DNA from: an uncultured Pelagibacteraceae bacterium
GTDB lineage: Bacteria > Pseudomonadota > Alphaproteobacteria > Pelagibacterales > Pelagibacteraceae
Assembly: GCA_902564245.1 (NCBI GenBank)
Contig: CACFAF010000003.1
Location: 29,290-93,289 of the forward strand
Direction: 5' to 3'
Length of the DNA stretch: 64,000 nucleotides
Position 1 is the first letter of the stretch. The number at the start of each line of letters is the position of its first letter. The notes beneath the pieces were generated by a model. It saw only the letters and a list, made by a program, of their open reading frames with translations. It was not told the DNA's origin and did no database searches. Both the position numbers and the translations under genes were made by a program. Below are positions 45,294 through 53,679 of this stretch, in pieces.

Positions 45294-45882
45294 TGCTTTT
45301 ATAAATTATTTTTGCATTGAAGGAAAAAGACATTCTTTCTCCTTTTATATTAAATGGATATGCAGTATGCATTAGATAATTTGGGAATAAAATTAAGTCA
45401 CCAACTTTTGGAATTAGATTATAAATACTTTTACTTAAAAATCCCTTTTGACCATTAATGAAATCAATGGTCCCATTTGTTTTAATCTTTTTATTTTTAA
45501 TCATTTTATTGTAAGTCATTTTTTTTGGTATTTTTAGATAACCTACACCAGAAATATCACCAACATGATAATGAATAGGATTGTATTCATCTTTGAATTG
45601 TTGAACAACCCATAAATTTAAAATATTTATCTTTTTTATATTTTTTATTTCAGAGTTTTTTAAATATTTCTTAATATTATGATTAATTTCTTTATAAAGA
45701 TTTTTTTTAATAAACTTTTTTGAAATTCTAATTTCCTTTTTTATTTGACTTGCTAATTTAAAACTATAATCATTTTTTTTTGTTATTTTATTTTTATTAA
45801 TTTCATCAATAATTTTTTTCACAAAAAATTTTGAAACTTTCCCTTTTCCCATAAGTGGTCCAAATGGTCTAAAACTTTTCAT
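45274..45882 (-). CDS. Putative 2OG-Fe(II) oxygenase
   Basis: This is a 202-residue cytosolic protein whose core fits a 2-oxoglutarate-dependent dioxygenase of the TIGR02466 type. Metal-ligand candidates are in NPIHYHVGDISGVGYLKIP (histidines 104 and 106, aspartate 109) and in the distal MHTAYPF (histidine 172). ERMSFSFNAK supplies arginine 183 for 2-oxoglutarate. The N-terminal 90 residues are lysine-rich helices of unknown role. Similar proteins also occur in marine phages. Its stop lies 20 bp inside the homocysteine methyltransferase gene. Confidence 0.68.
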   Translation of the reverse strand: MKSFRPFGPLMGKGKVSKFFVKKIIDEINKNKITKKNDYSFKLASQIKKEIRISKKFIKKNLYKEINHNIKKYLKNSEIKNIKKINILNLWVVQQFKDEYNPIHYHVGDISGVGYLKIPKKMTYNKMIKNKKIKTNGTIDFINGQKGFLSKSIYNLIPKVGDLILFPNYLMHTAYPFNIKGERMSFSFNAKIIYKSNGKKLL

Positions 45883-45903
45883 AGTTAATTATATATTTTT
45901 AAA

Positions 45904-46656
45904 TTATGTTTGTATAAATATTTTTAAACCAATTCTTATAGCTACAAATATTACTAGTCCAGAGGTTATTAACGCTAATAACCTAGTTGGTAATATTTTT
46001 ATATTTAGAAAATTACCTAATTGTCCACCTATAAATACTATTAAAAAAAGTAACCAATAATACTTAATTTCATTTAAGATAAAATTTTTTGTTAAATGTC
46101 CAAATATTCCTGACAATGAATTAATTAATATAAATAAAGAAGCTGCAGTCACTATATATTTTGGCTTACCTGCTCTTAATAAAAAAAGGATGGGGCTTAA
46201 AAAAATTCCTCCACCAATTCCGACTATTCCAGAAATTAATCCAATTACACCACCTATTAAAAAAGAAATTGGAAAAGGAATAATATTATAACTTTTTTGT
46301 TCATCGCCATAAGATTTAAAGTTGATCAATAATAATAATCCTGCAATAGATAAAACTATAAATAATAGAATTTCAAACAAATGTTTTTCAATTACGAGTG
46401 ATCCACCAATAAAAGCCAATGGTATTGAACCTATTAAGTATGGAGTTAGTAAATTAAAATTTAGATTTCCAGCTTTTATGTAGTTAAAGCAGTTCCCTGA
46501 AACAACAATAATGTTACAACATAGTGCTATAATTGGAAAAATATAATAGGGAACGTCCCAGATTAATAGTAGCGCCAAATAGGTTGAACCACCTCCAAAT
46601 CCAACGCTAGAATATAATATTGCAGTTACAAAAAATAAAATTGATAATATAATCAT
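45904..46656 (-). CDS. TauE/SafE-family anion exporter
   Basis: This is a 250-residue inner-membrane protein with about eight hydrophobic segments and two TauE/SafE-type repeats. Glycine-rich motifs lie at SVGFGGGSTYLA and LISGIVGIGGGIFLSP. Family members export sulfite, sulfoacetate or related organic sulfonates, although others have other anions. Only 9 bp separate it from the divergent moaB, and it sits about 11 kb from the sulfite dehydrogenase. A sulfite-export role here is inferred from that neighbourhood. Confidence 0.82.
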   Translation of the reverse strand: MIILSILFFVTAILYSSVGFGGGSTYLALLLIWDVPYYIFPIIALCCNIIVVSGNCFNYIKAGNLNFNLLTPYLIGSIPLAFIGGSLVIEKHLFEILLFIVLSIAGLLLLINFKSYGDEQKSYNIIPFPISFLIGGVIGLISGIVGIGGGIFLSPILFLLRAGKPKYIVTAASLFILINSLSGIFGHLTKNFILNEIKYYWLLFLIVFIGGQLGNFLNIKILPTRLLALITSGLVIFVAIRIGLKIFIQT

Positions 46657-46665
46657 TTAAATTTT

Positions 46666-47166
46666 ATGGGTATAAATATAGCATTATTAACAGTTACCGA
46701 TACAAGAACTTTAAAAACTGATAAGTCAGGAAATATTTTAACGGATAGAATAAATAAAGCTAATCATAATTTAGTAGATAGAAAAATTTGCAAAGATAAT
46801 AAAAAAGCAATTAAAAAGATAATAAAAGACTGGACTAAAAAAAAAAAGATTGACGTTATTATCACAACAGGTGGAACTGGATTAACCGGAAGAGATATTA
46901 CTCCTGAAGCTCTAGATGAAATAGCAGATAAGCATATCCCAGGATTTGGAGAAGTATTTAGAACAATAAGCTTAAAAACAGTTGGAACTTCATCTATTCA
47001 ATCAAGAGCATGCGCAGTACTAGCTAATGGTAAGTACATATTTGCATTACCAGGTTCATCTGGAGGCGTGACTGATGCATGGGATGAAATTTTAGTACAT
47101 CAATTAGACATTAATAATAAACCTTGTAATTTTGTAGAATTACTTCCAAGACTTAAAGAAAAATAA
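46666..47166 (+). CDS. moaB: Molybdopterin adenylyltransferase MoaB
   Basis: MoaB (MogA-type fold) activates molybdopterin by adenylylation before metal insertion. The 166-residue protein has LLTVTDTRTLKTDKSGNIL, the substrate loop TTGGTGLTGRDITPEAL, the conserved GFGEVFR and the C-terminal LPGSSGGVTDAWDEIL. All are MoaB/MogA signatures. No moeA is visible, so metal insertion must be encoded elsewhere. It is detached from moaACDE by about 8 kb but is needed by both molybdoenzymes in the region. Confidence 0.93.
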   Translation: MGINIALLTVTDTRTLKTDKSGNILTDRINKANHNLVDRKICKDNKKAIKKIIKDWTKKKKIDVIITTGGTGLTGRDITPEALDEIADKHIPGFGEVFRTISLKTVGTSSIQSRACAVLANGKYIFALPGSSGGVTDAWDEILVHQLDINNKPCNFVELLPRLKEK

Positions 47167-47169
47167 AAT

Positions 47170-48027
47170 TTAACTTTTCTCTCTAGTTGCAATATAAACT
47201 CCAAGAGTTGCAATCATAAATCCTAATATATCTATAATATTTAAATTTTCTCCCAAAAATATCCATGCCATAATTGCTGATGCTGGAGGTATTAAAAAGA
47301 AAACAGAAACAGTTTTACTTGCAGAGTTTTTTTTTATTAAAAACATTAAAATAGTAAATGCTCCAAATGAAACTAATAATATTTGGTGGCTTATTGCAAT
47401 TATAAATGTTGTTGAAAAATCAATAAATGGTTTTTGAATAAAAAAAATTATTGCAATTAAATGAAATAAAAACCCTCCGATCGCTTGGTACATATTACTT
47501 GTTGATAAAGAAAGATTATTGCTTATTTTTTTTTGCCAAAGTGTTGCTGATGTAACAGAAATTAAAGAAATAAACGCAGCTATTACTCCCGCAGTAGGTA
47601 ATGTTTTTCCTATATCGAAACCTATAACAATACTTGCACCAATAAATCCTAAAAAAACTCCTAACCATTTTTTCCAAGTGATTTTTTCATTTAGGATAGG
47701 ACCAGCTAATGCATTTGTTAAAATAGGTTGTAATGTAACTATCAGTGCTGTTATTCCGGTAGGAAGACCTATTGAAATTGAATAAAAAACTCCACCAAGA
47801 TAAAATCCATGAAATAATACTCCTGTTGAAATTGAAGGTAAAATATTTTTAAAGTCAGTCAAAATTTTTTGTTTTGAATATATTGAAAATATATAAAAAC
47901 CTACTGCAACTATAAAAAATCTAAAACTTAAAGCTGCAAAAGGATCGCTAAAGTCGACTATTGGCTTTGTAGTTATAAAAGCAGAAGACCAAAGTAAAAT
48001 GAATATCAGTGGTAGGAATTTTATCAC
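47170..48027 (-). CDS. EamA/DMT-family transporter
   Basis: This is a second ten-helix EamA permease, 285 residues long, unlike the one at 43.5 kb in detail. It starts with KFLPLIFILLWSSAFITTKP, a typical opening, and includes LPTGITALIVTLQPILTNA and the C-terminal FLIPPASAIMAWIFLGE. The repeated architecture is clear, but the substrate is not. It follows DUF1244 on the same strand by 12 bp and converges on moaB with a 3-bp gap. Confidence 0.85.
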   Translation of the reverse strand: MIKFLPLIFILLWSSAFITTKPIVDFSDPFAALSFRFFIVAVGFYIFSIYSKQKILTDFKNILPSISTGVLFHGFYLGGVFYSISIGLPTGITALIVTLQPILTNALAGPILNEKITWKKWLGVFLGFIGASIVIGFDIGKTLPTAGVIAAFISLISVTSATLWQKKISNNLSLSTSNMYQAIGGFLFHLIAIIFFIQKPFIDFSTTFIIAISHQILLVSFGAFTILMFLIKKNSASKTVSVFFLIPPASAIMAWIFLGENLNIIDILGFMIATLGVYIATREKS

Positions 48028-48039
48028 TAGAAAAGGAAA

Positions 48040-48285
48040 TTATTTTTGATATTTTTCTTTCCACTCTGAGTAGGGCATTCCATAAACATGTTCTCTTGCA
48101 TCTGGATCTGATATTGATATTCCTTTTTTTTCTGCTTCTTCTCTGTACCATTTTGATAAACAGTTTCTACAAAAACCAGCAAGGTTCATTATATCGATGT
48201 TTTGAACATCTTTTCTTTCTCTAAGATGATTTACCAATCTTTCGAATACAGCTGACTGTAATTCCTTTTTTGTATTATCATCCAT
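48040..48285 (-). CDS. DUF1244 domain-containing protein
   Basis: This is an 81-residue soluble protein matching DUF1244 (the SMc04008-like family of proteobacteria). Motifs are VFERLVNHLRERKDVQNID, LAGFCRNCLSKWYREEA and a C-terminal HVYGMPYSEWKEKYQ. The CRNC pair is conserved in the family and could bind a metal or act as a redox pair. The molecular function is unknown. It is the first gene of a two-gene unit with an EamA permease, divergent to coxG over 30 bp. Confidence 0.85.
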   Translation of the reverse strand: MDDNTKKELQSAVFERLVNHLRERKDVQNIDIMNLAGFCRNCLSKWYREEAEKKGISISDPDAREHVYGMPYSEWKEKYQK

Positions 48286-48315
48286 AATAATTTATGTTAA
48301 AGTTTTATTACACTT

Positions 48316-48894
48316 ATGAAACTCTCTGGATCATATCAAATTAAACTAGAAAAACAAAAGGTTTGGGAAGCATTAAACAACCCTGAAATTCTTAAGAAAG
48401 CAATACCAGGGTGTGAAGAGTTTATTAAAAAATCGGATACTGAATTCACTGCTACCGCTAAAAATAAAATTGGTCCATTTAACGCAAGTTTTACAGGTGA
48501 TATAGAACTTAAAGATATTGATGCACCAAATAGCTATAAGATTACAGGATCAGGAAATTCACCAGTCGGCTTTGCATCTGGTGAGGCAGACGTAAAATTA
48601 GAAGATATTAATGGAGAAACAAATTTAATATATACAGTTGAAGCAAATGTAGGAGGGAAGATTGCTCAAGTTGGTTCAAGACTTATTGATATGACTGCTA
48701 AAAAAATGGCAGACATCTTTTTTGGGAAATTTTCAGAACTAATAACTCCCATAAATGAGTCTAAAGCTTCTAATAATCTTCAAGAGAATAAAAAAATTAA
48801 AGCAAAGTTAAAATCTAATAAAATTAGTAAAAAAATTATTTTATATTCTTTAATATTCTTTATAATTATTATCGTTTTGTATAATCTTTTTTAA
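48316..48894 (+). CDS. coxG: CoxG-family SRPBCC protein
   Basis: CoxG relatives accompany molybdenum hydroxylases and help tether them to the membrane. The 192-residue protein has an SRPBCC domain (about residues 1-145). It starts MKLSGSYQIKLEKQKVWEALN and contains PEILKKAIPGCEEF, NKIGPFNASFTGDI and VGGKIAQVGSRLIDMTAKKM. A flexible lysine-rich linker and one C-terminal membrane helix (ILYSLIFFIIIIVLYNLF) follow. The tail anchor fits recruitment of the enzyme to the inner membrane. It is 89 bp upstream of coxS, from which a candidate promoter separates it. Confidence 0.85.
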   Translation: MKLSGSYQIKLEKQKVWEALNNPEILKKAIPGCEEFIKKSDTEFTATAKNKIGPFNASFTGDIELKDIDAPNSYKITGSGNSPVGFASGEADVKLEDINGETNLIYTVEANVGGKIAQVGSRLIDMTAKKMADIFFGKFSELITPINESKASNNLQENKKIKAKLKSNKISKKIILYSLIFFIIIIVLYNLF

Positions 48895-48924
48895 ATTTTC
48901 TAGTATAAGTAGAATTATTTTTAC

Positions 48925-48953
48925 TTGTTAGACCATTAATAAAATCATAAAAT
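48925..48953 (+). promoter_or_regulatory. Candidate promoter of the coxS-coxL-coxM genes
   Basis: TTGTTA (48925-48930) is followed after 17 bp by TAAAAT (48948-48953), 30 bp before the coxS ATG, which has a strong AAGGAAGGCGGA ribosome-binding stretch. Optimal spacing supports the call. It implies that coxSLM can be driven apart from coxG. Confidence 0.48.
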
Positions 48954-48983
48954 AATTGAAATAATTAAGGAAGGCGGAACCTT

Positions 48984-49445
48984 ATGACTGAGATCACACT
49001 TGATGTGAACGGAAAAAAAATTAAAAAAACCGTTCCAGACAATACACTATTATCAACATTTCTTAGGGAACATTTAAATTTAACTGGTACACACGTTGGT
49101 TGTGATACTAGCCAATGTGGAGCATGCGTAGTTCATGTTAATGGTGAATCATTAAAGAGCTGCACAACATTAGCTGCAGATATAGGTAATGCTAAGGTTA
49201 CTACAATTGAAGGATTAGAGAAAAATGGAAAAATGCATCCAATGCAGGAAGCATTTAAAAAGATGCATGGTTTACAATGTGGATTTTGTACACCTGGTAT
49301 GGTTATGAGCGCTATTGATTTATTAAAAAAAAATAAAAATCCATCAGATAATGAAATTAGAGATTGGCTGGAAGGAAACATTTGTAGATGTACTGGATAC
49401 CAAAATATAGTTGCTGCAGTTAAAGAAGCATCATCAAAAATGTAA
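48984..49445 (+). CDS. coxS: Mo hydroxylase small subunit, two [2Fe-2S] clusters
   Basis: CoxS passes electrons from the Mo site to the FAD subunit. The 153-residue protein has a plant-ferredoxin-type domain with [13 protein letters not shown] and the fourth cysteine in LKSC. A four-helix domain follows with [16 protein letters not shown] and [11 protein letters not shown]. All eight cluster cysteines are present. It carries no signal peptide, so the enzyme is cytoplasmic. The order small-large-medium (S-L-M) is the one found with form II enzymes, not M-S-L of true CO dehydrogenase. Confidence 0.94.
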   Translation: MTEITLDVNGKKIKKTVPDNTLLSTFLREHLNLTGTHVGCDTSQCGACVVHVNGESLKSCTTLAADIGNAKVTTIEGLEKNGKMHPMQEAFKKMHGLQCGFCTPGMVMSAIDLLKKNKNPSDNEIRDWLEGNICRCTGYQNIVAAVKEASSKM

Positions 49446-49466
49446 AAAGAAAGGAAGTAAGGTTTT

Positions 49467-51848
49467 ATGGCAAGTTTAGTTGGATCAAGAGTTGAGAGAA
49501 AAGAAGACAAAAGATTTTTAACAGGTAAAGGAAGGTACACAGCTGATATTAATTTAGCTAACCAAACTTACGCAATATTTATAAGATCTCCACACGCGAG
49601 AGCACAAATTAAAAAATTAGATATTTCTAAAGCTTCAAAAGCACCTGGTGTCGTGAGTATTTTAACTGGAAATGAAATTGCTGGAGATAAAATTGGGGGT
49701 TTAATTGCTGGCTGGGCAATTAGAAGCGAAGATGGTACAGAAATGAAATGTCCTGCAAATCCTCCCCTGGCAAAAGACAGTGTTAATTTTGTTGGAGATC
49801 CAATTGCAATTGTTATAGCTGAAAGTTTAGAAGAAGCAAAATTAGCAGCAGAAATGGTTAAAGTTGATTATAAAGTTTTAAAAGCTGTAACAAGCACATC
49901 TGATGCAATGAAAGGTGATACCATTCATGAGGGTATAGAAAAAAATTTATGCTTTGATTGGTTGTTAGGAGATAGACAAAAAGTAAAAGAAGCTTTTGAT
50001 AAAGCTGATAAAGTAATTTCTATAGATATAATAAATAATAGACTTGTTCCAAATGCAATGGAGCCAAGAGCATGTGTTGCTGATTATAATTCTGGTAGCG
50101 ATGAAATTACACTCTATACTACTAGTCAAAATCCACATTTATCAAGATTAATTATGTCTGCATTTGGAAATGTAGCTCCAGAACATAAATTAAGAGTTGT
50201 CGCTCCAGATGTTGGAGGCGGTTTTGGCTCTAAAATTAATGTTTATAATGAAGATATAGTTTGTAGTTGGGCTGCAAAAAAAATTAATAGAGCAATTAAA
50301 TGGGTTGCGGAAAGATCAGAATCATTTTTAACAGATATTCATGGAAGAGACCATGTTACTCATGCCGAATTAGCAGTGACTAAGGATGGAAAATTTTTAG
50401 GATTTAAAAATGAGACTATAGCTAACTTAGGGGCTTACGCTAGAGTATTTGGAACTGTTACACCAACCTATCTATTTGGTCCATGTGCCACAGGAGTTTA
50501 TGAAATTCCTGCTGCTTACTCAAATGTAAAAGCAGTTTTTACAAATACTGCACCAGTAGATGCTTACAGAGGAGCTGGTAGACCAGAAGCTACTTATACT
50601 ATTGAAAGACTTGTTGAAAAAGCTGCTATGGAATTAGGAATAGATAGAACAGAGATAAGAAAGAAAAATTTTCCAACAACCTTTCCATTTAAACAAACGT
50701 TAGTCCATACAGTTGACTCAGGAGATTATGTTGCTGGTTTAGATAAAGCTAAACAAATGGCGGACTATGATGGTTTTGAATCTAGAAAAAAAGAATCTGA
50801 GTCTAGAGGAAAATTAAGAGGAATAGGCGTTACATCTTATTTTGAAGCATGTGGTATAGCTCCATCTGCAGCAGTTATGTCGCTTGGATGTGGTGTAGGT
50901 TTATGGGAGTCAGCTGAAGTTAGATTTAATCCAACAGGACAAGTAACTGTTTATACTGGATCTCACTCACACGGTCAGAGTCACCAGACAACATTTGCAC
51001 AAATAGCAGCAGACGAACTAGGAGTTCCAATGGAAAATATTGATATTGTACATGGAGATACTGACAAAGGTACTTTTGGTATGGGAACTTATGGATCTAG
51101 ATCTTTGACAGTAGGAGGTATTGCAATAGTTAATGCATGTAAGAAAATTGTTGAAAAAGGTAAAAGAGTTGCAGCAAAAATGTTAGAAGCAAGTCCTGAT
51201 GAAGTAGATTTTAAAGATGGAGAATTTGTTGTAGCTAAATCAAATAAAAAGAAAACTATAGGAGAAGTTGCTTTTGCTTTATACTTACCAGGTTCAAGAG
51301 ATAGTGATTTTAAATCTCCTTTACCTGAGGGTGAAGAACCAGGACTTAAAGAAACATCATTTTTTGACCCTGCGAATTTTTCTTTTCCAGCTGGATCACA
51401 TATTGCAGAAGTTGAGATAGATCCAGATACCGGAGAAGTAAAACTTGAAAAATATACTGCATGTGATGACTTCGGAAGAATAGTTAATCCAATGATAGTT
51501 GAAGGACAGGTTCATGGAGGTTTGGCACAAGGTATTGGGCAAGCACTTTATGAAAATGCTGAGTATGATGAGACAGGCCAACTTATGACTGGTTCATACA
51601 TGGATTATACAATGCCAAGAGCAGATAATTTTCCAGAATTTAATATTGGCTACACATGTACTCACGCTACCACAAATCCTTTGGGAGTAAAAGGATGTGG
51701 AGAAGCTGGAGCAATAGCAGCCCCTCCAACGGTAATGAATGCGGTAATCGATGCATTAGGTGGGCAAGAAATTACTATGCCAGCTACAGCAGAAAAAGTT
51801 TGGAAAGCCTGTAAATCAATGAAAAAATCTAACGCTAAAGCAGCATAA
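49467..51848 (+). CDS. coxL: Form II CoxL-like molybdenum hydroxylase large subunit
   Basis: This is the catalytic subunit that binds Mo-molybdopterin cytosine dinucleotide. The 793-residue protein starts with GSRVERKEDKRFLTGKGRY. It has the Mo-cofactor motifs GGGFGSKINVYNEDIV and VDAYRGAGRPEATY (residues 366-372 are AYRGAGR). The active-site glutamate is 746, in KGCGEAG. The AYRGAGR signature marks form II. Form I CO dehydrogenase has AYXCSFR with the copper-binding cysteine, which is absent here. CO as substrate is therefore unsupported, and the true substrate (an aldehyde, purine or N-heterocycle) is unknown. Confidence 0.9.
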   Translation: MASLVGSRVERKEDKRFLTGKGRYTADINLANQTYAIFIRSPHARAQIKKLDISKASKAPGVVSILTGNEIAGDKIGGLIAGWAIRSEDGTEMKCPANPPLAKDSVNFVGDPIAIVIAESLEEAKLAAEMVKVDYKVLKAVTSTSDAMKGDTIHEGIEKNLCFDWLLGDRQKVKEAFDKADKVISIDIINNRLVPNAMEPRACVADYNSGSDEITLYTTSQNPHLSRLIMSAFGNVAPEHKLRVVAPDVGGGFGSKINVYNEDIVCSWAAKKINRAIKWVAERSESFLTDIHGRDHVTHAELAVTKDGKFLGFKNETIANLGAYARVFGTVTPTYLFGPCATGVYEIPAAYSNVKAVFTNTAPVDAYRGAGRPEATYTIERLVEKAAMELGIDRTEIRKKNFPTTFPFKQTLVHTVDSGDYVAGLDKAKQMADYDGFESRKKESESRGKLRGIGVTSYFEACGIAPSAAVMSLGCGVGLWESAEVRFNPTGQVTVYTGSHSHGQSHQTTFAQIAADELGVPMENIDIVHGDTDKGTFGMGTYGSRSLTVGGIAIVNACKKIVEKGKRVAAKMLEASPDEVDFKDGEFVVAKSNKKKTIGEVAFALYLPGSRDSDFKSPLPEGEEPGLKETSFFDPANFSFPAGSHIAEVEIDPDTGEVKLEKYTACDDFGRIVNPMIVEGQVHGGLAQGIGQALYENAEYDETGQLMTGSYMDYTMPRADNFPEFNIGYTCTHATTNPLGVKGCGEAGAIAAPPTVMNAVIDALGGQEITMPATAEKVWKACKSMKKSNAKAA

Positions 51849-51856
51849 GGAGAAAT

Positions 51857-52642
51857 ATGAAATCATTTAATTATCATTCTGCAAAAGATAGTAAAGAAGC
51901 GTCAAAACTTTCTTCTTCAAATTCTGCCTTTTTGGCAGGAGGAATGACTACAATTCCATCTATGAAGTTAGGATTAGCAAGCTACAAAGATATAATTGAT
52001 ATAAAAGGTATAAAAAAATTATCAGGTATAAAAGTCAGTGGCAAATCTGTTATTATTGGCGCTACAACAAAACATGTTGAAGTAGCAAATTCTAAGGATG
52101 TTAAAAAAGCTATTCCTTCGCTTGCCTTATTAGCTGAAGGGATCGGAGACCCTCAAGTGAGAAACAGAGGAACTATTGGTGGATCGATCGCAAACAATGA
52201 TCCTTCAGCAGACTACCCTTCAGCATGCGTAGCTTTAGATGCAATAGTACATACAAATGAAAGAAAAATAGAAGCATCTAAATTTTTTAAAGGAATGTTT
52301 GAAACTGCTTTAAAAAAAGGAGAATTAATTGAAGCTATTGAATTTAAAGTTCCTGAAAAATCAAGTTATCAAAAACACCCTAATCCAGCTTCAAGATATG
52401 CTGTAGTCGGAGTTTATGTAGCAAAACATAAAAATGGGACAATAGTAGCTGTAACAGGTGCTAAACCATGTGTTTATAATGATAAAGATTTGTCAAAAGC
52501 TTTAGACTCAAATTTTTCGGCTAATTCAATATCAGGAATGAAGTTGAAAAGTTCTGATATGAATTCTGATATCCATGCATCTGCAGAATACAGAGCTAAC
52601 TTGGTAGTTATTCAAGCTAAAAAAGCTGTTGAGGCTTGTTAG
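51857..52642 (+). CDS. coxM: Mo hydroxylase medium (FAD) subunit
   Basis: CoxM holds FAD and hands electrons to the acceptor. The 261-residue protein has the FAD loops AGGMTTIPSMKLGLASYK and TIGGSIANNDPSADYPSAC, plus RNRGTIGG, all typical of the CoxM/CutM fold. It follows coxL by 8 bp behind an AAGGAGAA ribosome-binding site. It is slightly shorter than usual (about 285) at the C-terminus, but both FAD motifs are intact. Confidence 0.92.
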   Translation: MKSFNYHSAKDSKEASKLSSSNSAFLAGGMTTIPSMKLGLASYKDIIDIKGIKKLSGIKVSGKSVIIGATTKHVEVANSKDVKKAIPSLALLAEGIGDPQVRNRGTIGGSIANNDPSADYPSACVALDAIVHTNERKIEASKFFKGMFETALKKGELIEAIEFKVPEKSSYQKHPNPASRYAVVGVYVAKHKNGTIVAVTGAKPCVYNDKDLSKALDSNFSANSISGMKLKSSDMNSDIHASAEYRANLVVIQAKKAVEAC

Positions 52643-52663
52643 TAAACATTTATATTTTATCAA

Positions 52664-52993
52664 ATGAAAAATTCATTTGATGAAAAAATTCTCGAAGAAG
52701 CTAATGATTGGATAGAAGCTAATCAAAAAGTAGTTTTAGCAACTGTAATTCAAACGTGGGGATCGTCTCCAAGACAAGTCGGAAGCAGAATGATAGTAAA
52801 TGAAAAAGGAGATTTTTCAGGATCTGTTTCTGGCGGGTGTGTTGAATCAGCTGTTGTTAGAGAATGCATGGGTTTAATTAAAGATAATAAACCATGTAAA
52901 AAAATAGAATTTAAAGTTTCTAATGAGAATGCTTGGGAAGTAGGACTTGCTTGTGGCGGAGAAATTGCAGTTTATTTAGAACAGATTACTTAA
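52664..52993 (+). CDS. XdhC/CoxI N-terminal domain protein
   Basis: This is a 109-residue protein equal to the N-terminal domain of XdhC/CoxI-type maturation factors, which sulfurate and load the Mo cofactor into hydroxylases. It has VLATVIQTWGSSPRQVGSRM and FSGSVSGGCVESAV, the two signature motifs, and the ending ACGGEIAVYL. The Rossmann domain is encoded by the next gene, so the factor is split in two. The frame ends 5 bp before that gene starts. Confidence 0.85.
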   Translation: MKNSFDEKILEEANDWIEANQKVVLATVIQTWGSSPRQVGSRMIVNEKGDFSGSVSGGCVESAVVRECMGLIKDNKPCKKIEFKVSNENAWEVGLACGGEIAVYLEQIT

Positions 52994-52998
52994 ATTTA

Positions 52999-53679
52999 AT
53001 GAAACATTCTCAACTTAAGGAAATAATTAAAAAAAAAGCTTCAAAAACGGAATTTGCAATCGTAACAAATCTTGAAAATGGATTAAGTGAAATATATGAG
53101 CCAAAGAAATCATTAAGCAAAGATTTTGATACACACAAAGATCAAATAGAAAACTTTTTTAAATCAAAAAAAAACGGAGTTATCGAAAATACTGAGATTT
53201 TTGTTGAAACTTATATAAGACCAACAAAAGTAATTATAGTTGGCGCGGTGCATATAGCCCAATACCTTGTAGATTTTGCTCGAAGTTTGAATTTTGAAAT
53301 ATTAATAATCGATCCACGGGGTTATTTTGCTACAGAGCAAAGATTTCCAAATTTAAAAATAATAAATAAATGGCCAGATGAAGCGTTTGAAGAAATAGAA
53401 ACAAATGAAAATACTGCGTTAATAGCGTTAACCCATGACCCTAAAATTGATGATCCAGCAATTAAACATGCATTGAATAAAAATTTTTTTTATATTGGAG
53501 CTTTGGGTAGTAAAAAAACACATGAAAATAGATGTATTAGATTAAGACAAACAGGTTTTAATGAAAAACAAATTAATTCCATACATGGACCAATTGGTAT
53601 AAAATTAGGAGGAAAGTCAGCTCCAGAGATAGCTTTGTCAATAATTGCTCAATTAGTAGAGGTGACTTATAAAAAATGA
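52999..53679 (+). CDS. XdhC Rossmann-domain protein
   Basis: This is the 226-residue companion of the preceding XdhC N-domain, read from the ATG at 52999 (MKHSQLKEIIKKK). The track-open start at 52933 lies inside the previous gene and is unlikely. Residues 90-226 are the XdhC Rossmann fold, with VIIVGAVHIAQYLVDFA, LIIDPRGYFATEQRFP, ALTHDPKIDDPA, and GALGSKKTHENRCIRL, and a C-terminal PIGIKLGGKSAPEIALSI. It matches CoxF/XdhC C-terminal proteins. Together the two should mature the CoxL-type enzyme. Confidence 0.85.
   Translation: MKHSQLKEIIKKKASKTEFAIVTNLENGLSEIYEPKKSLSKDFDTHKDQIENFFKSKKNGVIENTEIFVETYIRPTKVIIVGAVHIAQYLVDFARSLNFEILIIDPRGYFATEQRFPNLKIINKWPDEAFEEIETNENTALIALTHDPKIDDPAIKHALNKNFFYIGALGSKKTHENRCIRLRQTGFNEKQINSIHGPIGIKLGGKSAPEIALSIIAQLVEVTYKK

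Noticed and set aside
49133..49540. 135-residue open frame antisense to coxS and coxL
   Set aside because: It mirrors the conserved ferredoxin-domain coding strand and has no family features of its own.
50562..50582. Reading coxL as a true (form I) CO dehydrogenase
   Set aside because: The active-site motif is AYRGAGR; the AYXCSFR motif with the copper cysteine is absent.
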